A stretch of 5,166 nt of DNA, taken from an uncultured Clostridia bacterium (lineage in GTDB: Bacteria; Bacillota; Clostridia; Oscillospirales; Oscillospiraceae). The stretch lies in assembly GCA_947177005.1 (NCBI GenBank), contig CAMWSZ010000250.1, forward strand, positions 1 to 5,166, read 5' to 3'. Position numbers and translations under genes: made by a program. Below, one piece after another: positions 1 through 5,071 of the stretch. The notes under the pieces are model-generated. The model was not told the origin of the DNA, did no database searches, and was given only the letters and a program-made list of their open reading frames with translations. Position 1 is the first letter of the stretch. Each line of letters starts with the position of its first letter.

Positions 1-198
1 GGGGCGTTAGGGGTACAGCTGGCGGGACCCGCATCCTATTTCGGGACAGTACACCCAAAACCCACCATCGGCGACCCTCTGCGCCGGGTAGAGCCGGAGG
101 ACATCCTGCGGGCAAACCGGATGCTGTATGCTTCTGGCGTGCTGGCGCTGGCACTGGGGATCAGCATACGGACGGCGGTATGCTTATGGCTGCAATAA
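1..198 (+). CDS. cbiB: Adenosylcobinamide-phosphate synthase CbiB, C-terminal end (partial)
   Basis: Frame 1 is open from the window edge to the TAA at 196-198 and gives the last 65 residues of the protein; the start lies upstream of the window. CbiB is an integral membrane enzyme that joins adenosylcobyric acid to aminopropanol phosphate, giving adenosylcobinamide phosphate. The visible part carries the family's C-terminal signature: a GVQLAGPASYFG block (residues 4-15 of the fragment), then KPTIGD (20-25), then EPEDILRANRMLYAS (31-45), and a final hydrophobic stretch (about 46-64) that fits a last membrane segment. The stop codon overlaps the ribosome binding site of the next gene, which makes the aminopropanol-phosphate donor, so the two should be co-transcribed. 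In the Pseudomonas denitrificans nomenclature this protein is called CobD, which should not be confused with the cobD listed next. Confidence 0.93.
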   Translation, partial: GALGVQLAGPASYFGTVHPKPTIGDPLRRVEPEDILRANRMLYASGVLALALGISIRTAVCLWLQ

Positions 199-208
199 GG
201 AGAATGGC

Positions 209-1261
209 ATGGGAAAACTGACCCACGGCGGCGATTGGGCCGGATATGAACAGAAATATGGGAAAACGCCCTTGGATTTTTCCTCTAACGTCAGCCCTCT
301 GGGGCTTCCGGAGGGTGTACGGCAGGCCGTCATCCGTTCCTTGCAGAATGCGGAACAGTACCCCGATCCACTGTGCCGCCAGCTGCGCCGCGCCATTGCC
401 AACGCGGAAGGAATCAGCCCCCTCTGGTGTCTGTGCGGCAACGGTTCCGCAGACCTCATTTACCGTGCGGTCTTAGCCGCACGTCCCCGGAGGGCACTGG
501 TGACCGCGCCAACCTTTGCCGAATATGAAGCGGCGTTGGCACTGGTTTCCTGCCGGACAGAGCGGTACAGGCTGCGGAAAGAGGATGGTTTCCTGCTTCG
601 GGAAGATTTCCTGGAGGCGGTCACGCCAGAGATAGACATGGTGTTCCTCTGCGAACCCAACAACCCCACAGGCCGCACGTCTCCCCATAAACTTCTGCTG
701 GACGTGCTGGCGCGGTGCCGGGAAACCGGTTCGCTGCTGGTAGTGGACGAATGCTTCGGCAGCTTTCTGGACACCCCCGGGCAGCATACGCTCTGCGGAC
801 AGCTGAGGGAATTCCCCCGTCTGCTGATTCTAAAAGCTTTTACCAAGCTCTACGCAATGGCGGGACTGCGCCTGGGTTATTGTCTGTGCAGCGACACCGC
901 CTTTCTGGACGCTGTGCGCACCGCCGGACAGCCCTGGGCGGTATCCAGCATTGCTCAGGCGGCGGGGACCGCAGCTCTTGCGGAGGCGGAATATGTGCAG
1001 GCTGTCCGGGCGCTGACGGCGCAGGAACGTCCCTGGCTGGCGGGGGAATTGGAACGCCTGGGCTGCCGGGTGATTCCGGGCGAGGCCAATTATCTGCTGT
1101 TCGCCCAGGAAAAACCGATTCTGGAGCCGCTGCGGCAGAGGGGAATTCTCCTGCGCGGCTGCGGGAACTACCAAGGGCTGGACGGCACATGGTATCGCAC
1201 GGCAGTGCGGGACCGGAAAGATAACCGCCGCCTCATCGCCGCGCTGGAAGATATTTTATAG
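209..1261 (+). CDS. cobD: Threonine-phosphate decarboxylase CobD (PLP-dependent)
   Basis: Encodes 350 residues, normal length for the family. It is a fold-type I PLP enzyme related to histidinol-phosphate aminotransferase that decarboxylates L-threonine O-3-phosphate to (R)-1-amino-2-propanol O-2-phosphate, the linker of the cobalamin nucleotide loop. Visible motifs are the N-terminal LDFSSNVSPLG (22-32), GNGSADLIYR (77-86), CEPNNPTG (148-155), VVDECFGSF (178-186) with the PLP-contacting Asp180, and FTKLYAMAGLRLGY (211-224) with presumed Schiff-base Lys213 and Arg221. The C-terminal RTAVRD (330-335) supplies the carboxylate-binding Arg334. The start at 209 is chosen because AAGGAG at 197-202 sits six bases upstream and homologues begin near this point. 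An in-frame ATG at 128 lies inside cbiB and would add 27 residues of no family character. HisC is the main alternative, but flanking cbiB and cobQ and the RGCGNYQGLD block (316-325) favour CobD. Confidence 0.92.
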   Translation: MGKLTHGGDWAGYEQKYGKTPLDFSSNVSPLGLPEGVRQAVIRSLQNAEQYPDPLCRQLRRAIANAEGISPLWCLCGNGSADLIYRAVLAARPRRALVTAPTFAEYEAALALVSCRTERYRLRKEDGFLLREDFLEAVTPEIDMVFLCEPNNPTGRTSPHKLLLDVLARCRETGSLLVVDECFGSFLDTPGQHTLCGQLREFPRLLILKAFTKLYAMAGLRLGYCLCSDTAFLDAVRTAGQPWAVSSIAQAAGTAALAEAEYVQAVRALTAQERPWLAGELERLGCRVIPGEANYLLFAQEKPILEPLRQRGILLRGCGNYQGLDGTWYRTAVRDRKDNRRLIAALEDIL

Positions 1262-1273
1262 GGAGGGAACCCC

Positions 1274-2755
1274 ATGAGCCGCGCAAAATCCATTATGATT
1301 CAAGGCACCATGTCCGGTGCGGGCAAGAGTCTGCTGTGTGCGGCATTGTGCCGTATTTTTTCCCAGGATGGCTGGCGGACCGCCCCGTTCAAGAGCCAGA
1401 ATATGGCGCTGAACAGCTTCGTTACCTTGGACGGTCTGGAGATTGGCCGCGCCCAAGCTGTCCAGGCCCAAGCCGCCGGAGTGGAACCGGATGTACGCAT
1501 GAATCCCGTTCTGCTCAAACCGTGCAGCGATATGGGCAGTCAGGTGATTGTCCTCGGTGAGGTACGGAGTCAGATGATGGCGGCGGAGTATTTCCGCTAT
1601 AAAAGGCAGCTTTTCCCGGAAATCCTGACCGCTTACGACAGTCTGGCCGCTGAAAATGATATCATCGTGATCGAGGGCGCAGGCAGTCCGGCGGAGATCA
1701 ACCTCCGGGCGGACGATATCGTGAATATGGGCCTTGCCCAGCGGGTAGACGCTCCCGTTCTGCTGGCCGGGGACATCGACCGGGGCGGCGTGTTCGCCCA
1801 GCTGTATGGCACGGTGGCGCTGCTCCAGCCAGAAGAGCAGAACCGGATTGCGGGCCTGGTTGTCAACAAATTCCGGGGTGATCTGGAAATCCTGCGTCCG
1901 GGACTTGCCATGCTGGAGGAAAAAACAGGAAAACCGGTGCTGGGCGTAGTGCCCTTTCTTACGGTGGATGTGGACGATGAGGATTCGCTGGCCCCGCGCC
2001 TGGAGCGGCAGGGGATACATAAGCCGCTGGACGCGGCGGTGGTGCGTCTGCCCCGCATGTCCAACTTCACCGACTTCGCGCCATTGGAGGCCCACCCGCA
2101 AATCGGGGTGCGGTATGTAGACGAAGCCCGCTGCCTGGGCAGTCCGGACCTAGTGATCTTGCCGGGGACCAAAAGTACCATAGATGATCTTCTCTGGCTG
2201 CGGCAGAGCGGCCTGGAGGCGGCGATCCAAAAACTTGCCGGTCAGGGTACACCTGTCCTGGGGGTGTGCGGCGGTTATCAAATGCTTGGCAAGTCGCTCC
2301 ACGACCCGGACGGGGTGGAATGCGGCAAAACGGGCAGTGTTCGGGGCATGGGACTGCTGCCCGTCGAAACCACTTTCATCGGGCAAAAACATCGCCAACA
2401 GGTAAAAGCAAAGGTTTCGGTGGACGCCCTAGCGGATGCGGAATTGGCGGGCTACGAAATCCATATGGGGCGGACCGAGGTCAAAGGCGCTCCTTTTTGC
2501 GTCCTGGATGACGGACATCCCGACGGCTGCGCACAGGGCAATGTGTGGGGCACGTACCTCCATGGGCTGTTTGACAGCGGGGCGCTGACGGAAAAACTGG
2601 CGCGGATGCTCTGCCAGCGGAAGGGGCTGCAGCTTGAACTGGCCCAGCCGCTCTCCCACGCCGCTTATCAGCAGCAGCAGTTTGATCTGCTGGCCGAGGG
2701 CGTCCGGCGGGCGCTGGATATGGAAAAAATTTATCAGATCATGGGGATGGCTTGA
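1274..2755 (+). CDS. cobQ: Cobyric acid synthase CobQ/CbiP (glutamine-dependent)
   Basis: Encodes 493 residues, typical for the family. The enzyme amidates carboxylates b, d, e and g of adenosylcobyrinic acid a,c-diamide using glutamine and ATP, giving adenosylcobyric acid, the substrate of CbiB. The N-terminal dethiobiotin-synthetase-like ATPase domain shows the P-loop variant GTMSGAGKS (11-19), PFKSQNMALNS (38-48), EGAGSPAEINL (134-144) and AGDIDRGGVFA (165-175). The C-terminal class I glutamine amidotransferase domain shows LPGTKSTIDDL (296-306), GVCGGYQMLG (330-339) with nucleophile Cys332, GYEIHMGRT (393-401) and GTYLHGLFD (426-434) with catalytic His430. The start ATG follows an AGGGAGG at 1260-1266 that overlaps the cobD stop codon, so the genes are probably translationally linked. 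Nothing is missing or broken. CobB/CbiA is the nearest alternative but lacks this N-terminal pattern. Confidence 0.97.
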   Translation: MSRAKSIMIQGTMSGAGKSLLCAALCRIFSQDGWRTAPFKSQNMALNSFVTLDGLEIGRAQAVQAQAAGVEPDVRMNPVLLKPCSDMGSQVIVLGEVRSQMMAAEYFRYKRQLFPEILTAYDSLAAENDIIVIEGAGSPAEINLRADDIVNMGLAQRVDAPVLLAGDIDRGGVFAQLYGTVALLQPEEQNRIAGLVVNKFRGDLEILRPGLAMLEEKTGKPVLGVVPFLTVDVDDEDSLAPRLERQGIHKPLDAAVVRLPRMSNFTDFAPLEAHPQIGVRYVDEARCLGSPDLVILPGTKSTIDDLLWLRQSGLEAAIQKLAGQGTPVLGVCGGYQMLGKSLHDPDGVECGKTGSVRGMGLLPVETTFIGQKHRQQVKAKVSVDALADAELAGYEIHMGRTEVKGAPFCVLDDGHPDGCAQGNVWGTYLHGLFDSGALTEKLARMLCQRKGLQLELAQPLSHAAYQQQQFDLLAEGVRRALDMEKIYQIMGMA

Positions 2756-2764
2756 AGTCCTGGG

Positions 2765-2815
2765 CGGACGGCCAGAGCGCTCTTTTCTGCCAAGTTGAAC
2801 CAAGTCTGCCGTCCG
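2765..2815. repeat. Inverted repeat in the cobQ-cbiC gap
   Basis: CGGACGGC at 2765-2772 is perfectly complementary to GCCGTCCG at 2808-2815. The stem continues past one bulged C (2773) with AGA (2774-2776) against TCT (2805-2807). The loop is 28 bases and contains CCAAGT twice (2790-2795 and 2800-2805). The 3' arm is followed by GTAACGAAGG rather than a T-run, so it does not look like a standard intrinsic terminator. It could stabilise or space the mRNA between cobQ and cbiC, or mark a rearrangement junction. It ends just before the cbiC ribosome binding site. Confidence 0.5.
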
Positions 2816-2836
2816 GTAACGAAGGGAAGGTTTTAG

Positions 2837-3517
2837 TTGAAAAACAGGATCAAATATGTACTTCCGACAGAGATTGAACGGGAAAGTATGCGTATCATCG
2901 CGCAGGAGTTGGCGTCGCGCGGAATTGTCTTGCCGCAGGAAACGGAAGCTGTGGTCAAGCGGGTCATCCACACCACAGCAGACTTCGATTATGCAGAGAA
3001 TCTGCATTTTACTACAGGCGCTGTGCGGAAGGCCGTGGAAGTCCTTCGATCTGGCCGGACTGTCATCACGGACACCAATATGGCAAAGGCCGGAATCAGC
3101 AAGGCCGCTTTGAAGCATCTGTCATGCGAAGCGTACTGCTTTATGGCGGACAGCAAGGTTGCGGAAGCTGCGAAGGCTCACGGTACTACCCGCGCCGTAT
3201 CCGCCATGCAAAAAGCCGCAAAGGAGTATCCGGAGGCAATTTTTGCCGTTGGGAACGCGCCAACAGCATTGCTGGAGCTTTGTAAACTGATACGGGACGG
3301 GCTACGGCCCGCGCTTGTGGTTGCCGTGCCGGTAGGATTTGTCAATGTGGTGGAAAGCAAACGGCGGATCTTTCAGCTCTGCATAGACTATGGGATTCCT
3401 TGTATTGCGGCTATGGGCCGCAAAGGTGGTAGCAATGTGGCTGCTGCGATTTGCAACGCACTCGCCTATACGGCGCTGGGGACCCTTGACCCGGCACAGC
3501 GTCAGGCTTTATCTTGA
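2837..3517 (+). CDS. cbiC: Cobalt-precorrin-8 methylmutase CbiC
   Basis: Encodes 226 residues, slightly longer than the usual 205-215 because of a short C-terminal tail (about 216-226). CbiC moves the methyl group from C-11 to C-12 of the corrin ring, giving cobyrinate or its cobalt form. Family motifs are YVLPTEIERESMRII (7-21), VIHTTADFDYAENLHF (43-58) with the catalytic His45, DTNMAKAGI (79-87), GTTRAVSAM (116-124), VGNAPTAL (138-145), PVGFVNVVESK (165-175) and the C-terminal MGRKGGSNVAAAICNAL (193-209). Translation must start at TTG 2837: the codon before it is an in-frame TAG (2834-2836), the next ATG (codon 18) would delete the conserved N-terminal block, and a purine-rich AAGGGAAGG (2822-2830) lies six bases upstream. 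The gene is separated from cobQ by 81 bases and is less GC-rich than the upstream genes. None of the other ring-contraction genes (cbiD, E, T, G, H, J) is beside it. Confidence 0.96.
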   Translation: MKNRIKYVLPTEIERESMRIIAQELASRGIVLPQETEAVVKRVIHTTADFDYAENLHFTTGAVRKAVEVLRSGRTVITDTNMAKAGISKAALKHLSCEAYCFMADSKVAEAAKAHGTTRAVSAMQKAAKEYPEAIFAVGNAPTALLELCKLIRDGLRPALVVAVPVGFVNVVESKRRIFQLCIDYGIPCIAAMGRKGGSNVAAAICNALAYTALGTLDPAQRQALS

Positions 3518-3535
3518 AAGGACAGGAGAACTTCT

Positions 3536-4480
3536 ATGTTTACAATTTGCGGACATACCCTGCATCCCGGCGAAAAAAAGCAGACCGCACTGCGGCCTGT
3601 ATGCGGTTACGAAATGCCCTCAACGATTATTTGCGGAGCCAAGCCCGGAAAGACTGTTTTGATTACTGCCGGAATACACGCTGGTGAATATCCTGGCATT
3701 CCCGCAGTAATCCGTACCGCAAAGGAACTGGACCCGGCGCAGGTGGCAGGAAATATCCTGATGGTTCACTGCGTTAATACCAGTGGATTCTGGGCCAGAA
3801 CCGACTGCCTTGTTGCGGAAGACGGCGGCAATTTGAACGCCAATTATCCCGGCGCATCGGACGGCACGGTTTCTCAAAGAGTTGCCGATTATTTTGTGAA
3901 ACAGATTTTTCCGTATGTGGACTTTGTTGCCGATCTGCATTCCGGCTCCCAGCAGGAGCCGCTTATGCCCTGCCTGTTTTTCCCAAAATGGGAAAAGGTT
4001 CGTGAAGAGGCTTTGAGCGCGGCAAAAGCGCTGGATATTCCTTACCTGATTCAGTCTATGGCGAAAACCGGGGAATACAGTTACGCCGCACATACGATGG
4101 GAATTCCGTCCATTCTTCTGGAACGGGGGCACAGTGGATTCTGTGAGGAAGCATGGATTGAAAGTTATCAGAAGGATCTGCGGCTTTTGCTGCGGCACTT
4201 AGGTTGCTATCCCTATAATGGACAGCCTACAGTAGAAAAGCACGTTTTTATGAAAACAATTTATCTGGAAGCGGAGGAAAACGGTGTCTGGTACTGCAAT
4301 GTGAAGCCCGGCGATACGGTGAAAAAAGGCCAGCTGCTGGGCCGCACGGAGGATTTCTACGGCAGCGTTCTTCACGAATATTATGCCGAATCCGACGGCA
4401 TTGTATTCTATCACTGCTGCGGTTTGTCCGTAAAAGCTGGCCGAAATTTGGTGGCTTATGGTGTAGAGAAAGCAGGGTAA
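3536..4480 (+). CDS. M14-type zinc hydrolase, succinylglutamate desuccinylase/aspartoacylase superfamily
   Basis: Encodes 314 residues. The family cleaves amide (N-acyl amino acid) bonds with a single catalytic zinc. Zinc ligands are visible as GIHAGEYPG (46-54, His48 and Glu51) and DLHSGS (133-138, His135). ILLERGHSG (193-201) supplies the probable general-base Glu196. A C-terminal barrel-sandwich (lipoyl-like) domain is suggested by VKPGDTVKKGQLLG (256-269), ESDGIVFY (285-292) and GLSVKAGRNLVAYG (296-309). The substrate-binding block usually written NLNR-x-FPG reads NLNANYPG (99-106), with Ala102 where the carboxylate-binding Arg is expected, so the substrate is probably not an ordinary N-acyl-aspartate or succinylglutamate. 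No signal peptide or membrane segment is seen, so it is likely cytoplasmic. The start ATG has AGGAGA at 3524-3529, and the gene begins 18 bases after cbiC, implying co-transcription. Its link to cobalamin is unexplained; it may simply be a passenger. Confidence 0.85.
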   Translation: MFTICGHTLHPGEKKQTALRPVCGYEMPSTIICGAKPGKTVLITAGIHAGEYPGIPAVIRTAKELDPAQVAGNILMVHCVNTSGFWARTDCLVAEDGGNLNANYPGASDGTVSQRVADYFVKQIFPYVDFVADLHSGSQQEPLMPCLFFPKWEKVREEALSAAKALDIPYLIQSMAKTGEYSYAAHTMGIPSILLERGHSGFCEEAWIESYQKDLRLLLRHLGCYPYNGQPTVEKHVFMKTIYLEAEENGVWYCNVKPGDTVKKGQLLGRTEDFYGSVLHEYYAESDGIVFYHCCGLSVKAGRNLVAYGVEKAG

Positions 4481-4491
4481 CATGAAGCACT

Positions 4492-4546
4492 GGGGCTGTC
4501 TCAATAGGATGAAAACATCGAAGCGAGGCAGCCCCGGCTTATTTTT
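4492..4546 (+). terminator. Intrinsic terminator of the cob operon
   Basis: GGGGCTGTCTC (4492-4502) pairs with GAGGCAGCCCC (4525-4535) over 11 bp with one G-T wobble. Inside the 22-base loop a second mini-stem GATG/CATC (4508-4511 and 4516-4519) closes an AAAA loop. A run of five T (4542-4546) follows after GGCTTA. It begins 11 bases after the stop codon of the hydrolase gene. There is no T-run on the other side, so it is oriented for plus-strand transcription. The T-run is slightly further from the stem than is ideal. Confidence 0.7.
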
Positions 4547-4555
4547 GTAAACGAT

Positions 4556-4616
4556 AAAAAACCAAAAGACCGCTCAAGTGGTTTTAAGCACCTAGCCTGA
4601 GCAATCTTTTGGTTTT
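4556..4616. terminator. Nested hairpin with A/T tails, probable bidirectional terminator
   Basis: AAAACCAAAAGA (4558-4569) is a perfect 12-bp complement of TCTTTTGGTTTT (4605-4616). After a 2x2 internal loop the stem continues with GCTCA (4572-4576) against TGAGC (4598-4602), and a short GTG/CAC (4578-4580, 4589-4591) can form nearer the apex. On the minus strand the 3' arm ends in six T, so this is the best candidate terminator for the riboswitch transcript coming from the right. On the plus strand it ends in four T and would back up the terminator at 4492. The outer stem is A/T-rich, so a purely structural or regulatory role is also possible. Confidence 0.6.
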
Positions 4617-4797
4617 CATAGAGCCGATTTATGAAGAAAGTAGAGTATATATTGTTCTCCTGACGCAGCCCCATCCACGCCGAGGGGAAACACAATAACC
4701 GGGGGCGCAGCAATCACACAGTGGCAAGATAAAAGAAACGCCCCATGCCATAAACACAGGACGCCCACAATCCCGCCACAAAGAATGTAGTGAGACC
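4617..4797 (-). other. Minus-strand transcribed stretch downstream of the riboswitch, no recognised gene
   Basis: This stretch lies between the riboswitch platform and the nested hairpin. I see no convincing protein gene in it. Two overlapping minus-strand frames are open (4616-4930 and 4629-4811). The first starts inside the riboswitch aptamer, the second depends on a TTG at 4811 inside the platform hairpin, neither has a credible ribosome binding site, and neither product resembles a family I know. The stretch is rich in short G/C blocks able to pair (for example GGGGCG and CGCCCC near 4737-4742 and 4704-4709). It could be a small RNA body, a remnant of a deleted riboswitch-controlled gene, or a long 5' leader whose gene has been lost. 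Confidence 0.4.
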
Positions 4798-4831
4798 AAA
4801 AAGTGAAGCAATCCGGTTCCGGCAGAGTGCT
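4798..4831 (-). terminator. Terminator-like expression platform directly after the riboswitch
   Basis: Reading the minus strand from 4831, AGCA pairs with TGCT and, after one mismatch, TCTG pairs with CGGA (one G-T wobble), leaving a 7-base loop. TCAC and then five T (4802-4798) follow. It abuts the 3' strand of the aptamer's P1 stem without a gap, the position expected of an expression platform. The hairpin is short (8 bp with a mismatch), so the call is tentative. Confidence 0.4.
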
Positions 4832-4950
4832 GTCCAAGCCGCAGTGTATCTGGCTTATCCGTGCCCTATAGGGACCCGGCATCACAGTGACCAACTCGTG
4901 GGGACTCTCACCCCGTTCCACCTGCTGCATTAATGCGGCGGCGGCTGGAC
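4832..4950 (-). ncRNA. Cobalamin riboswitch aptamer
   Basis: Read on the minus strand, conserved segments of the cobalamin riboswitch family appear in order. GGAAC is followed by GGTGAGAGTCC (consensus GGTGnnAnTCC, inside a GGGG/CCCC hairpin), then CACTGTGATG (consensus ACTGTGA), then a small hairpin capped CCC-TATA-GGG, then AAGCCAGATACACTGC, matching the 3' consensus AAGCCAG(5 nt)CTGC. A closing P1 stem supports this independently: GTCCAGCCGC (4950-4941) pairs with GCGGCTTGGAC (4842-4832) over 10 bp with one bulged base. GCAG/CTGC and TGG/CCA pair inside it as P2/P3-like helices. The peripheral arms are short, so it may belong to a compact subtype. It lies about 18 bases after the predicted transcription start and faces away from the unidentified gene at 5072, towards the cob operon. 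B12 binding would be expected to lower downstream expression. The match was made by eye, not by covariance model. Confidence 0.78.
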
Positions 4951-4974
4951 GTTTACAGTATTAATTGTGAATAT

Positions 4975-5003
4975 ACTTTAGCATATTACCAGTCATTTGT
5001 CAA
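4975..5003 (-). promoter_or_regulatory. Sigma-A-type promoter of the riboswitch transcript
   Basis: On the minus strand there is a perfect -35 TTGACA (5003-4998), a 17-base spacer and a -10 TAAAGT (4980-4975). The TGC before the -10 makes it an extended type. Transcription would begin near 4968, just upstream of the riboswitch. The surrounding 4950-5035 is clearly more A/T-rich than its neighbours. Confidence 0.75.
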
Positions 5004-5012
5004 GTCTGTTTT

Positions 5013-5032
5013 CATACTTCATCATACTTCAT
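5013..5032. repeat. Tandem 10-bp direct repeat upstream of the promoter
   Basis: CATACTTCAT occurs twice head-to-tail (5013-5022 and 5023-5032) without a mismatch. Read on the minus strand this is ATGAAGTATG twice. It ends nine bases before the -35 element, and the 10-base period is about one helical turn, so a protein bound to both copies would sit on one face of the DNA. No specific regulator is recognised; it could also be replication slippage. Confidence 0.6.
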
Positions 5033-5071
5033 ACATGAGTTCGCTCCGCTGCAACTGCTCCCTTGGCATTC

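Noticed and set aside
128..208. N-terminal extension of cobD to the ATG at 128
   Set aside because: It overlaps the cbiB C-terminus, adds residues unlike the family, and a well-placed AAGGAG precedes the ATG at 209.
1256..2101. Minus-strand 281-codon open frame
   Set aside because: Antisense shadow of cobQ caused by GC-biased third positions; no ribosome binding site or known motif.
2756..2836. A riboswitch or separate promoter in the cobQ-cbiC gap
   Set aside because: No cobalamin riboswitch segments and no convincing -35/-10 pair are visible; only the inverted repeat can be supported.
2429..3118. Long minus-strand open frame across the cobQ-cbiC junction
   Set aside because: Shadow of the strongly supported cobQ and cbiC reading frames, with no family resemblance.
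4584..4619. Minus-strand 11-codon frame MKTKRLLRLGA, resembling the start of a secreted lipoprotein
   Set aside because: No ribosome binding site, it lies inside the 12-bp hairpin arm, and it ends after 11 codons. It could be the stub of a lost transporter gene but cannot be supported.
4654..4662. CAGGAGAAC on the minus strand, similar to the 3' consensus of a cobalamin riboswitch or to a ribosome binding site
   Set aside because: None of the other riboswitch segments lies upstream at the right distance, and no start codon follows at 5-10 bases.
4616..4930. Minus-strand 104-residue open frame
   Set aside because: Its start lies within the riboswitch aptamer, there is no ribosome binding site, and the product resembles no known family; it is probably a by-product of structured RNA sequence.
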